From assembly GCA_003996215.1 (NCBI GenBank), contig QJPP01001733.1, positions 310,001 through 374,000 on the forward strand: 64,000 nucleotides of DNA, given 5' to 3'. The DNA is from Jaltomata sinuosa (Eukaryota > Streptophyta > Magnoliopsida > Solanales > Solanaceae). Each line of letters starts with the position of its first letter. Positions within the stretch are counted from its first letter, which is position 1. The notes beneath the pieces are model-generated. The model saw only the letters and a program-made list of their open reading frames with translations. It was not told the DNA's origin and ran no database searches. This document shows, piece by piece, positions 33,551-45,815 of the stretch. The position numbers and the translations under genes were made by a program.

Positions 33551-36470
33551 GTAAGAGTGAATTTGTCTAAAAATGTTATTTTTATATAACTTGGTTGCAT
33601 TCATGGCATTGATGGTTTCACATGGATTCTATAGAACTTGATTTTGAGTTTGTTAGGGTTCTTATCTCTATGCACTCTAGTGTCTACCTTTAGTTGTCCT
33701 ATTCTAGTTCTATGTAGAGGTGGACGTCAGTCAGTTTGGTTTTGGTTCGCTTAACTTGGTTCAAGTATTTACTCTTCTCTCCAATAACTTATACATTTCT
33801 TTTTTAATATCTGCATCCTAACTTTTGGTACAAGTTATGTGAGGCTAACTCGAGTCCCGTTAATAGTCTGCTCTATTTCTTCTCTTATACTATTCAAAAG
33901 CTTTCTGTCTTTTATTGATAATAACTTACTGCACCACTCATGTTTTGATTTAATAACCAGCAAAGAAAACAAAAACAAGAAAAAGAAAAATAACAGAGCC
34001 CTAAACTAACTCAGATGAGGACCATCCTCCTAAGAAATTGCCGCCTAGGATCAAATAGGAAATTTCCAGAAACAAGCTCAAACTCTTCATCTTCAGATAT
34101 TGATAGAGCTCCTAGCTTGATAAGTTCTGAATCTTTCTACAAAAGATTGAGAAAACTTGTCTATTATCTGTCCTAATGATAGAGATTCTAAGAAGAATCC
34201 ACTTTCTTGACAGAGTAACAGACGAGAAACAGCGGGTACCGGCGATGAGGGAGCAAGTGATGTTAGATCTTAGCTTCCTGAGCTTCGATAAAGTAAGAGA
34301 TCGATATAGTCAAAGCCCTGGGTAGATGACGCGTAAGCAGCCTCAAGCTCTCACACAGACGCTGCATCATCTATCCCCAGAAGGGAGAATCCTCTTTGCT
34401 TTGCAGTCACCGACATCCTCTTCTTCTAGTAAGGTAAGCTCTTAAACAACCTTCACTTATAAGTGCTCTAGGAGCTGTTATTTGTCAAGCTATGGGAATT
34501 ATTGGCTTCTCTCGATGGATTGAATTTTATAGAATTATATTAGGTGCTGGCAGGTTCCACATTTTATTTATTTGAGCTCCACTTTTTTTCATTATTCTTA
34601 ATTTACTATTTCATTTGTTTAATAATTATGTGGTGATTCAAACCAAGATGATGATTTGGGTTATTTATTAGTAATGATTTATTGCTGAAATTTCTCCATT
34701 TTATATTACAACCCAGTCCTTGGTAGTCTTAGCTGACACATATTCCTTATTAGTATCCCATGGTGTTTCTTTCTTGTCCTTAGGATTAGCCCTTAAATTA
34801 GAATGAGAATCTATTTCTTTCTTGTTATAGTCTTATGTTGCTTCATCATTATCTTTTGAGGTCTAGAGAGTATCAATCTGCAGGGACATATTTTCTGGTT
34901 CCTCTGTTGTGACTTCATCAGTAGTAGGTGTATTCTGTTGTGGCACTCCAATTGGTACTTATGATAGTAATTTTTTATTAGGAGCTAATTTCTGTTGTGG
35001 ATCAGATGCATCTACACCAATTTACATCATCTCTGAGGCTGTTACTAGTTTCTACTCCTGTAGTCCTATTATGTGTTTAAATTTTCTCAAATTCGAATTG
35101 GTTATGGATTTGGGGAGTGGTACTTTTTATCATTTGAGTTTTCTTATTTGTGTTGGCCTGTGATTTTACAAGTAGTAAATTACTAGTAGTTGTTTTGGTT
35201 TGAGAGGTTTCTTTTGTTTGTTATCGGATTGCATCTTGGATGTCTTAGTTGTGGTATTGGCCAAGATTTTCTAGTATGGAATTTTTCATTTTGAGTTTCT
35301 TCACTCTGTTTCCTCATTATGTTTTCTACACAATATATGAATCTGTGGAAGTTATCCGACTATCTATCTTGGATGTCTTACTTATGGTATGAGCCAACTC
35401 ACTTTAAGCTCTTGGGCATCAGTTGGCTGTCTTTTTGTTCTCTAGTTCTGTTATGCTGAGGATTCTTGTTTTGCGAGTCAATTATTAACTAGTTTATATG
35501 ATTTTCTTAATAAGACTCTTCTCTAATATATTATAGAGATTGTTAGCCTTTCTGATATTGTTTCAAAAGGGATGGAAAAGTCCATGTTACTATTTTTATT
35601 GTCGGTTTTTATTGTCGGGTACTTGTGTTTATATGCTTATATGCTTATATTCTGTTTGCTCTTTTGTTTCCTAGTACACTCTTCTCCTTCTTGCTCTTTA
35701 TTATATGATATAAGATAGATTAAGGCGAGGTCTTCAATTTTAACTTTTTAAGTGTTAGCTATAGTAATTATTAGAATATTATGATGACTAATGTATAAAA
35801 TTGCTTGACCCGATAAATATAGTTAGTCTACGAGATAATTTATGCTATTGTCATGGGATGATTTGATTCTTTCTTACAAGAGAAATGTCATTAGTTGTAA
35901 TTACATTGAGATTTAAGTATCCAAGATATTAAGAAACCAAGTTGGGTCAAAGAAGTTAACCTCCTAGAATTTGTTAACTATTGTATGGTTTACATTTGAA
36001 TAACCTCTTTCTTTTGAGAAATAAATCAACCTTAGTAGAATTTGATATCTGTTGTATGACTGACTTTTTTTCCAAATGCTTTATGAACTATGACTAGTGC
36101 TGAACATGATTTTTTTTTCTAACTTTTAATTTTGTTTTGAATGTTTAGGGAAATGCGGGTGATCGAATTTGAATGGTGGCTACAAGACAACTCAATCTAT
36201 TGAAGTGAACGATAAAGAGTTTTTGAACTATTGTGATATATGTTTGAATACATTTTGTTTTGTGTGGAATTCATTTCTAGTACAGATTTTTAAAATATTG
36301 CTTTCTAAGTATGTGTTAGTACAAGACATGTTGTTTTTTGAAGTTCATTATAAATCTATACAATTGAATTGTTCATTAGCTAATTTGGTGCTTGAGATCA
36401 TTTATATATATAATAATGTGATTAGTTAATATATACAAACCAAAATTATTATTTTCCAATTAGAAATTGT
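33551..36470 (+). other. CACTA interior, gene-like but unassigned
   Basis: The stretch 34010-34440 is GC-richer than its surroundings. Its end reads QALTQTLHHLSPEGRILFAL followed by QSPTSSSSSK and then a GTAAGC donor, as in a host first exon. An open frame at 34909-35163 and another at 36169-36429 are not recognised. Nothing resembling a CACTA transposase (TNPD or TNPA) was found in this or the left interior (30190-31600). Confidence 0.35.
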
Positions 36471-36931
36471 GGCTATAAAAATTCTAGACAACGTTGCCAC
36501 ACTTCAAAAGTGTGGCTTTAGGGACGTCAATTGTGTGGCTTATTAATTGTAAATTATGGTATGTACATAAGATAGGTTACAGTTTATAAGTATTGTCATA
36601 GAGGAGGTATAAAAGGCAACATTTTTAAAGCGTGGCCAATAACAAAGCAAAGGCCACGCTTGAAACTGTAGCTTTATCAAATAAAAATGTTGCTAATGAG
36701 ATGCTACAAAGCGTGGCCTTTGTACCTCATTGACCATGCTTTTTAAGCCTAGACGCTATAGCAACAGTTGAAAAGTGTGGCCTAAAGTCAAAGGTTATGC
36801 CTCTTTAGGCCACCCCCGAAAAAGCGTTGCCTAAAGTAAAAAAATGTAGCCTTTGATCAAAAGCTACACTTTTTGCTAGTTTAGGTCACACTTTACTAGG
36901 GTGGCTAAAAGCCTAAAATATTGTAGTGTGT

Positions 36932-38266
36932 TTAGATAGGTTGTGTGTAGTAAAAGAAGAATAGAAACTTAGCACAGTCTATCGTCGGATTTTAAACTTG
37001 ATTTTGACTGAAAAATGGAGACCCCTCCAAATTTTGTGTGACATGATTAGCCATTTTTGATAGTCGACTGCTATGGATCTGTGCATGACATTATGAGTAT
37101 CGATGTGATGAATGGCTTAAGCTAGGGCATGAACTTGATAGTTAGCAATTGGTTGTTTGACTCTGTGCCATGTGTGTGTAAGTTGCATTCGTACTGTTCT
37201 TGCATTATGTGCCAATTCAGAACTTGCCCGGTTTGCCTTTCCTAGGTTATAGGATAGTTGGTTAGGAAAGGATCATAGGCCATTTCTTTGAAATCGTCCA
37301 CTTAGCCTAAATGACTGTCCAAATGAATTGAATACCCTTTGATCCCTGAGTTTGAGCCAAAATTGATCCTTTTTGTTGTTTAGCCTAATCACCTTCCTTG
37401 TTTTTTATGAACCTTCAGTTTGGTCCTAATCCCTCCTTGGACATTGTGTACCTCAACTCAGGAAAATTGTCTAAGTTAAGGGTGGCTACTGTGGAGGTAA
37501 GTGTGAAATATGGGGTATAAAAAAAAAGGTTAGTGATAAAAAGGAATAATAACGGTTGTGGCATATGTGTTAGAAAAAGGAAAAGAGGGAAAAAAAAGAA
37601 AAGGAAAAAAATATGATGAAAAAGTTGAGTCAAAAATAAAAGCCGCACCCGTCACTTGATGAAAAAGAAAGAGATAAAAAGGGAGAATAAGGGAGGAAAG
37701 AAAGAGCTGGTCTGAAAAGTGGTAGAAACATAGCGTAGTGTCAAGGAGGGCTTAGTCACTATTTCCCAAATCTACCATACCCATCCCCGAGCCTAAGTTA
37801 CAAGCCGAGTGAAGTCCTATAGTGATCCTAGCCCAACCGTTCAAAAACTGAGGCATAGAAAATAAGGGCAAGCCTATGGTATTGTACATATATTGCTTGA
37901 ATATCTTTGTGAGTGTAAGTGTTCTAGCTCAGTCCCAGATATTGAATGTATTACTGTAGGATTGAGACTTCTTTGTAGTGAGGGCACTAGAGTAACATTG
38001 ATTGCTGACTGTTAGGGTAAGTTTCATCTGTGTATGCTAGGTCGTCTATTGATATCATAATGTCATCCATGGATCCTCTTGTGTTGTCTTGATAGAAGAA
38101 ACTTGTGCACTTGTTTTATACTGAAAAGGAGGGGGATATTTGTTGTGAGCTAAATTGCGGAATCAGATGACTGCCGTAGTTCCTAGTTTTATTTTACTCA
38201 AGCATCGTATTAGGATAGTCTTGTTTTATCGCTTGAGGATAAGCAACAGTTTTAAGTTGAGGGTGT
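36932..38266 (+). other. Element A 3' non-coding region
   Basis: This continues the sequence interrupted by the CACTA element and aligns with the 3' regions of D (56590-57868 and 60135-61422), sharing blocks such as ATTGTGTACCTCAACTCAGG and GGGCAAGCCTATGGTATTG. A purine-rich AAAGAAAAGG tract (37550-37690) and the polypurine-type AAGTTGAGGGTG just before the LTR are visible. No coding frame is supported. Confidence 0.65.
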
Positions 38267-39847
38267 TGATGTGCCATAGATTTACGTCACTTTCGACGCT
38301 TAATACTTAGGATTAGTGCATGTTCTTTAGCATTTTGTTGGTAGATTTGATGATTTTGGTTAAGTGTGCAGGAGAACAGGGTCCATAGCCAAAGTGCTGA
38401 AATTTGTACTAAAAAGTTGGCGTCTACAGGGATTACGAGAGGATTGACGGTCCATGGTTCCGAACCACGGACCCGTCTTGTGAGTTATGAAAAAAAGTTC
38501 AACAGGAGTGCAAATCATGGGCAAAAATCACAAGTCAGTCTATGAGTCATGGTTCTAAACCATGATCCATCATGTTACTCGTAGATCAGATGAACTGCAG
38601 ATACGCAAGAATAAGAGCAAGAAGCACGAGTCACTTCACGAACCGTAATTCCAGACCATGAACCATCCTATTGGAATCATGGTTGTTGATCAGATAGATG
38701 CAATAATGAAGTCTAAAACCATGAGTCGGTTGATGAACCGTAGAATGGTTTAACGACTCATGGTTTCTCACAATAGGAAATGATGACTCTTTAGAACCAT
38801 GGTTGACCTCAGCAAACTACAAACCGTCATCTTAAACGATGGGTCGTCAACCAAGTTGTGATCCCTGCCGATGACAGTTCTCCTAGTTTGTTTTGGATAG
38901 GATTTGTAATGTCTATAAATAATTTTCCTAGGTTTTATTTTACGTTTTATACTCTATAATTTGTAAGAAACATATTCGTTAATACTTGGTATTGATTTGT
39001 TCTTGGTTTTGAGAGACTAAGACATTCATAGTTCTTGATTCTTGATTTCTTCTTCAACTATTCAAGTTTTCGGATTTCTTTACTTCTTCTTGTAAGTATA
39101 TAATCATGAATGCTTCAACAACTTCTGATTGTTTTTTTATGAACATGAGTATCTAAATCCACAACTAGGGTTGTGGGAACCATGAAGGATTAACAAAGTA
39201 GGGAAAGTACTTAGCAACTCTAGGACGATGTTTATGCATGTATTGTTTTTCCCTTCGCTTTGATTGCTTTTTAGTGGTTTCAAACGTTAGAACTCGCCTT
39301 ATTCTTACTTGCTGGAGCAAGGAGGTAATGAATGGGAAAAGGGTTGGTTAAAACAGAGATTTGAGGCTATCAACCCTCACCTAGTAGTTTGACCTTGTCC
39401 GGGAATAGCTAATTAGGGATTATAGGTAAGGGTTAGTAAAGTATACACCTGTAGACGGACCAAGTTGCATGATGAAATGCATCTATCTAGGGGAGCAACC
39501 ATTTAGGTGAACCTAACTTACCGATCTTGCATGATAAGCATCAGAATAGATTGCTAGTACAACACCTATACCATTATGAATTCATGGGGAACACAGTCCT
39601 AGTCCATCTTCTCTCTAAATCACAACAATATTGATACTTGCTGATTACTTGTTACTTAATAATTTACAAACATTAATTGTTACTTAAAAAACCCCTTTAG
39701 GGAAATAAGCCGGCTAAGAGCACAAATACACACAGTTGAATGAGATCCTACCATATTCCCTGTGGAATTGACCCTAACCTTGGTTAGGCTCTATATTTGA
39801 ACAACGACCGTTTATGCTTCTTTTGGAGATGTAATTTGGGCGTATCA
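38267..39847 (+). repeat. Element A 3' LTR (1581 bp)
   Basis: It starts TGATGTGCCATAG and ends GGCGTATCA, followed by the GTGAT duplication. The palindrome-rich part (38440-38880) contains a near-perfect inverted repeat with 12-bp arms, GGTCCATGGTTC / GAACCACGGACC, near 38454-38478. Confidence 0.92.
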
Positions 39848-40017
39848 GTGATGAACAAGACTCACCCTTTCCCTCTTCAAACTGATGAGGGGTGGCCTGT
39901 GCCTGTATCCTTGATCTCTTTCTAGTGGTCTGAGGTACTACATCAGGATCAGAGTCTATGGTGTATATTTCCTCGGGTCCACTATTCTCCAACTCAGAGG
40001 ACTCATCTTGAAGTTTT

Positions 40018-41489
40018 CCCAAATTACACCTCCAAAAGAAGCATAAAGTGGTCATTATTCAAATATAAAACCTAACCAAAGTTAGGGTCGATCCCACAGG
40101 GAATATGGTAGGATCTCATTCAACTATATGTATTCGCTCTCTTAGACGGCTTATTTCCCTAAAAGGGGTTTTTAAGTAACAATTAATGTTTGTAAATTAT
40201 TAAGTAATCAGTAATCAGCAAGTACCAATATTGTTGTGATTCAGATAGAAGATGGACTAGGATTGTGTTCCCCATGAGTTCATAACATTGTAGAAGTTGT
40301 ACTAGCAATCTATTCTGGTGCTTAGCATGAAAGATCGATAAGTTAGGTGTGGTTGATCCCCTAGATAGATGAATTTCACCATGCAACTTGGTTCGTCTAC
40401 GGGTGTATACTTTCCTAACCCTTACCTTTGATCCCAGATTAGTTATTCCTGGACAAGGTCAAGCTATTAGATCAGGGTTGATAGCCTCAAATTTCCATTG
40501 TAACCAACCATTTTCCCATTCATTACCTCTTTGGTCCGGCAAGTAAGAATAAGGTGAGATCTAACATTTGCAACCATTAAAAAGCAATCAAAGCGAAGGG
40601 AAGAATAATACACACATAAATACCATCCTAGAATTGCTAAGTACTTTGCCTACTTTGCTAATCCTTCATGGTTCCCACAATCCTAATTGTGGATTTAGCT
40701 ACTCATGTTCATAAGCAAACAATCAGAAGTTGTTGAAGCATTCATGATCGTATACTTACATGAAAAAGTGAAGAAATCCGGAAACTTGAATAATTGAAGA
40801 AGAAATCAAGAATCAAGTACTTTGAATGTGTTAATCTCTCAAAACCAAGAACAAATCAATACCAAGAGTTTATGAATATGTTTCCTACAAATTATAGAGC
40901 ATAACATGTAAAAGAAAATCTAGGGAAGGTATTTATAGACATTAGAAATCCTATCCTAAATAAACAAGAAAAACTTGAGTCGACAACTTCCACGGACACA
41001 GTCTATGAACTGTGGAAACTTCTATGAGTCGTCAAAGGTCCTCACGAAACTCAGAGCTTTTGTTATGTTGCAGGTTCACTTCCACAAGTTCATTCTACAG
41101 TTCATGGATAGCTTTACGGCTCGTGGAATGGCCTCATGAATCTCAAACCTTTTTCTCCTTCTCTGATCAGGTTTCACGAATAGGAATTATGACTCGTGAA
41201 TAGGTCCATGGTTTGTGGAAACCTCTTGTAGAAATCAGGCTTCAGGCCTCATCTACAGTACTCAATCCACGACTGACTCCCACGACTCGTGGATGCATTC
41301 ACGACTCGTAGAGTTGAGTCGTGAAAGTCAGTGTTTGCCAGATTTTCAGTCTTTTTCTGTACTTAGTCTCCGAACCATGTTTTCCTACACAATACTCAAA
41401 AACACATCAAAACTACTAAAAATCGCTAAAGAACATACTCCAATTCCAAGTTTTAAGCGTTGAAAGTGTCACAAAACCATGACACATCA
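40018..41489 (-). repeat. Solo LTR (Athila-like) inside element B
   Basis: The sequence is an LTR of the same family as those of A and B, oriented on the minus strand: it starts TGATGTGTCATGG at 41489 and ends GTGTAATTTGGG at 40018. The last eight or so bases of the LTR and a few bases of flanking ORF3 are missing compared with A. The ORF3 sequence is continuous on both sides apart from this small loss, so no internal region accompanies it. It most likely derives from LTR-LTR recombination plus a terminal deletion. Confidence 0.8.
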
Positions 41490-42703
41490 ACAACCTCTGA
41501 GTTTTGTGCTGCCACCTTATTCGGGTTGTTCTTTAGTGGCATGGTACCTACGGATTATAATTGTTAGTACATGTTTTTTATAGCAAAATATAAACTCATA
41601 TATTGCAGGCACAATCCACGGATTGGTCCACGGCAAGTAGAAGCAGACCATGGCTCGTGAACCAATTCATGGTTTCAGTCACCATTATAGTGTCAGAAAC
41701 TATGACCTACTGGATGGACCATGGTTCAGAACCACAAATCCATCCCATGAGTCGTGTTTCTGATCCTGCGAGTTGTCAATTTGGCATAACTAGTCCCAGG
41801 GACCACGAGTCATATGACAGGTCATAGTTTGAAACTATTGTTCATCCTGTGAGTCATGGTTCATTCATTAGAAGCTATCATGTGAGAGATATATTGTACG
41901 AGTGGATTTACGATATGTGAAATGAATGGCGGTCTGTAGATTCACTCATGATTATTGAACCACTAGTTTTATTTGATCAAAAACTCCCTCCTTCTTAAGT
42001 TCTAAACAATTTGTTCAATTCCTAAACATAAACCTCCAAATTATTAAAGTTCGTGCCTACTACACACTACAGATCTATCACACCTTCATCTAGGGTTCTA
42101 TAATTTTGAGTTTTAGTCAAAACATGGACCTTAGCCTCGGTTTGATTCAAGAAAGAGAACTTAGAGGAGCGAAACAATGTGATGGATTTGTGTGTGCAAT
42201 AGGTCGGATTGTTTTGGTAAATTTTTTGGAGAGTTTGAGTTGAATTGGGAGTGAAAGAGGGAGTAAATTTTGTACTTTCCTTTTTTAAAAATGGAAGTTT
42301 GCCTTAGGTGAAGGGGAGAATAAGAAATAAAGCCAGGTCGAGTTATTATTTTAATATTTTAGTTGACCCGCGACCCGACTTGTATACTGTACCTGGGACC
42401 TACGAGTGAAAACTACAGTTCATCAAATGAAATAGCAATTCGTAGTCTCACTCGTGGTTCTATGTTCTTGCCTTACCTGTTGCCAGGAATGACGACAGAG
42501 TATACGGTCCGTTGTTTGAAAGCACGGACCATCTTGTGAGTTTTAGTCTGTTCCATCAGAGGGTATCAATTTGGCTCAAGGAACCACGAGTTGGTTTACG
42601 GTCTATATAACCTATTCATAGACCGTGAGCCTATTTGTGATTCCTGGACATTACTGCAATGGTATTCTTTTCTTTTCACCTGCACATAAAACAAACATTA
42701 GCT

Positions 42704-42840
42704 TTGGGTTGCTCCCAAGCATTGCTTGATTTAACATCGCGGCACGATGTAGGTTACTTGACTACTCAGACTTCATCAAGTTTCCCTCATGGGTTGCCTC
42801 CCATGCAGTGCCTAATTTAACATCGTGGCACGACACATGT
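42704..42840 (-). ncRNA. Two copies of the double-hairpin motif in element B
   Basis: On the minus strand these follow the integrase stop. The first copy has the stem CATGGG/CCCATG (42800-42805 with 42788-42793) and a first hairpin near 42821-42835. The second has the stem TTGGG/CCCAA (42714-42718 with 42704-42708) and a perfect 6-bp first hairpin ACATCG/CGATGT (42745-42750 with 42734-42739). Stem bases differ from A in a compensating way. Confidence 0.5.
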
Positions 42841-42849
42841 CTTGACTAC

Positions 42850-44263
42850 TCAGGATTCATCAAGTTCCTTGGTTATTAAGAATTTACCAAAGGTCCAAAC
42901 TTCAACAGCTTTAAGCTCCTCTGCAGTTCCCAAATACGCCTTTATACGCTGACCGTTTGCTTTGAACCTCTTGCCCTCATGATTTTCAAGCTCTAAGGCA
43001 CCATGTGGAAACACTTGTACCATTTTGAATGGTCCAATCCATTTGGACTTCAACTTGCCTGGAAACAAGCGAAGTCTGGAATTGAACAGTAGAACCAAAT
43101 CACCTGGTGCAAAAAATCTCTTCTCAATATTTCGGTCAGGATACAATTTCATCTTTTCTTTGTACAAGGCTGAACTTTCATAGGCGTTGAGGCAAAACTC
43201 CTCTAACTTATTCAATTGTCGAAGCCGCTAAAACGATATTGTATACCAGTCTAAATTCAACTTCTTCAATGCCCATATGGCCTTATGCTCAAGCTCAAGT
43301 GGTAGATGGCATGCTTTCCCAAACATAAGCTGATATGATGACATACTTATTGGTATCTTGTATGCAATCTGGTACGCCCACAAAGCATCATCTAGTTTCC
43401 TAGACTAATCCATCCTATTCGAATTCACAGTCTTCGATAGGATTTACTTTATCTCACAGTTGGAAACCTCAACTTGCCCACTAGTCTGAGGATGATAGGG
43501 GGTTGCAACCTTGTGTTTCATTCCATACTTCTCAAGCAAATCACGAAATAACTTATTGCAAAAGTTAGAGCTCCCATCACTAATAATCGCCTGTGGTGTA
43601 CCAAATTTGGAAAAGATGTTCTTTTTCAAGAACATTGTGACACACTTGCCTTCATTACTGGGAAGCGTAACTGCCTCTGCCCACTTAGATTTGTAATCAA
43701 CAACCACCAATATGTACCTCATCCCATTCGACATCACAAAAGGACCCATGAAGTCAATACCCCATACATCAAGTAGTTCAACCACAAGGATGGGGGTGAG
43801 AGAAAGCTCATGCCTCCTTGATATACCTCCTTCTTTCTGACACCTACTGCAAGCCCTAGCAAAATCATGGGCGTCCTTGTGGATGGTCAGCCAATAGTAG
43901 CCGTATTGCAATTATGAGCTGTTCGGATACCACTATGATGCCCCCAACAGGGGATGAGTGGCAAGCCTCTAATATCTCCATCATCTCAGCTTCAGGCACA
44001 CATCTACAGATCATGGTATCAACATATACACGAAATAGGAATGACTCCTCCCAGATGAATTTCTTAACATCAAACATGAATTTTCTTTGCTGGTGGACAT
44101 ACATATCAGGAGGTACCACATCACTTGCCAAATAATTGGCAAAGTCTGCAAACCATGGAATCAAATCTTGGAAGACAGCTAACACTTGCTCATCTGGGAA
44201 CCAATCATCAATCTCTTGCTCATCATTAAGCTTCAACATCGCTTCTTCCTCTAATCTTGACAA
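42850..44263 (-). pseudogene. Element B integrase
   Basis: On the minus strand this carries DTMICRCVPEAEMMEILEACH, the zinc-binding YYWLTIHKDAHDFARACSRC, then the core with GIDFMGPF, IISDGSSNF and GQVEVSN, the D,D,E triad (43444-43911). The C-terminal part is KLKSKWIGPFKMVQVFPHGA (42850-43215). A frameshift near 43890-43911 and stops between 43215 and 43444 break it. It is the homologue of the integrase in A at 24700-25956. Confidence 0.85.
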
Positions 44264-44275
44264 GTGATCTGCTAC

Positions 44276-45776
44276 CTAATTTTCTATACCCTTCCGGTCC
44301 TTGACCTCAAAGTCAAATTCTTGTAGCAAAAATACCCATCTAATCACTCTAGGCATATCATCCTTCTTTGCCATGAGGTACCTAAGAGCTGCATGGTCAG
44401 TTTGAACAATAACCTTAGTTCCAAGCAAATAAGATCTGAACTTCTCGAATGCAAAGACCACAATAAGAAGCTCTTGTTCTATCATAATATAGTTCTTTTG
44501 AGCTGGATTAAGTGCTTTGATAGTATAGTAGATAGGATGAATAATCTTTTTGCATCTTTGGCCTAGGACTGATCCTAGCGCCACTCCACTAGCATCGTAC
44601 ATAACCTCAAAAGGCTGAGACCAATTAGGCGAAACAATAATAGGTGCAGAGATCAACTTTTGCTTAAGGCATTCAAATGCCTTCAGGCATGCATCATCAA
44701 AAAACAAACTTCACTTCCTTCTCCAATAATTTGCACAAGGGATCTGAAATTTTAGAGAAGTCCTTTATGAACCTGCGATAGAAATTAGCATGTCCCAAAA
44801 AGCTTCGGATACCCTTCACAAAAACTGGAGGAGGTAATTTTTCAATCACCTCTATCTTCGTTTTGTCGACCTCAATACCCTTCTTGGAAATCTGGTGGCC
44901 AAGCACTATGCCCTCTTTGATCATAAAGTGATACTTCTCCCAATTCAGCACTAGGTTTCACTCTTCACATCTTTTCAGCACACAACTCAGATGATCCAAA
45001 CAATTATCGAAAGAGTCACCAACTACAGGAAAATCATCCATGAAAACCTCAATAGTGTCTTCCACCATATCTGAGAAAATCGACATCATACATCACTGAA
45101 ATTTCATTGGCGCATTGCATAACCCAAATGACATCCTCTTGAAAGCAAATGTCCTATATGGACAGGTGAAAATGGTCTTATCTCGGTCTTCAAGAGCAAA
45201 TGAGATCTGATTGTATCTTGAATAACCATCAAGAAAACAATACCATCCTCTACAAGCAAGACGGTCTAACATCTGATCCATGAATGACATCGGAAAATGG
45301 TCTTTCTCTGTCCAAGCATTCAACTTTCTGTAAATCATGCATACACGCCAACCTATGACTGGCCTTATCGGAATCAACTTATTCTTAGTATTAGAAACCA
45401 CAGTGATTCCACCATTTTTAGGTACACTGAACCAGACTCACCTATTTGCTGTCTGCAATAGGGTAAACCACACTTGTATATAGTCACTTAATGATCTCCT
45501 TCTTGACAACTTCTTGCATAAGCTGATTCAACCTATGTTGGTGCTCAATACTCGAAATGTAATCTGGCTCAAGTTGAATTTTGTGCGTGCAAATTCCAGG
45601 CGGAATACCAATAATGTCAGCAATGGACCACCAATGGCCCTCTTGAACTTTCTTAGAATAGAAACCAGAGCTTCAACTTGCCTTTCATTTAGGTCTGCTG
45701 CAATAATAACTGGCAAAGTGTCATTAGCTCCTAAGAACACATATCGGAGGTGGGAAGGAAGTGCTTTGAGCTCCAC
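44276..45776 (-). pseudogene. Element B reverse transcriptase and RNase H
   Basis: Order on the minus strand: LPSHLRYVFLGANDTLPVI (45528-45776), WRVCMIYRKLNAWTEKDHF and YSRYNQISFALEDRDKTIF (45093-45401), a catalytic MDDF block read near 45030-45050, LGHQISKKGIEVDKTKIEV (44697-44951), then RNase H with FEVMYDASGVALGSVLGQ and QTDHAALRYLMAKKD (44276-44707). Stops and frameshifts separate all blocks. The 52-bp duplication of A is absent here. Confidence 0.85.
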
Positions 45777-45815
45777 GACTGGAGGCTCCTCAATAGATGA
45801 TCTGGCTGGTAAGGT

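Larger units (their letters stand above)
29894..36931. mobile_element. CACTA (CMC) transposon, 7.0 kb, TGT TSD
   Basis: The element proper is 29897-36928 (7032 bp). It starts CACTACAACATTTTA and ends AAAATATTGTAGTG, a CACTA terminal inverted repeat, with a perfect 3-bp duplication TGT (29894-29896 and 36929-36931). Both ends contain subterminal arrays of AAGCGTGGCC/AAGTGTGGCC-like motifs in both orientations (29935-30180 and 36470-36910). The pre-insertion site can be seen in the paralogous copies of D at about 56565-56590 and 60108-60135, where AACCAACATGTTTAGG or its variant is uninterrupted. No CACTA transposase was recognised. The interior carries gene-like exons, including CTF18-like ones, so it is probably a non-autonomous gene-capturing copy. 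Confidence 0.92.
18462..39852 (+). mobile_element. Element A: Athila-like retrotransposon, 21.4 kb with nested CACTA
   Basis: The element proper is 18467-39847, flanked by perfect GTGAT duplications (18462-18466 and 39848-39852). LTRs are 1583 and 1581 bp, starting TGATGTGCC and ending ATATCA or GTATCA. Order: 5' LTR, Asp-tRNA-type primer site, gag, protease, RT, RNase H, integrase, a non-coding spacer with hairpins, ORF3, a long 3' region and 3' LTR. Without the CACTA element at 29897-36928 it is about 14.3 kb. Coding parts carry several stops and frameshifts. It inserted in the ORF3 region of B in the opposite orientation. Confidence 0.92.
39853..42849 (-). pseudogene. Element B ORF3 5' part and pol-ORF3 spacer, with solo LTR
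   Basis: Read on the minus strand, the spacer (about 41560-42849) corresponds to 25957-27309 of A and includes two copies of the hairpin unit and palindrome blocks. The ORF3 start is at about 41490-41551 and the acidic EEIYTIDSDPDVVPQTT segment is at 39853-40017. The two ORF3 parts are separated by the solo LTR at 40018-41489. ORF3 then continues beyond A at 18466. It is inactive. Confidence 0.75.
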
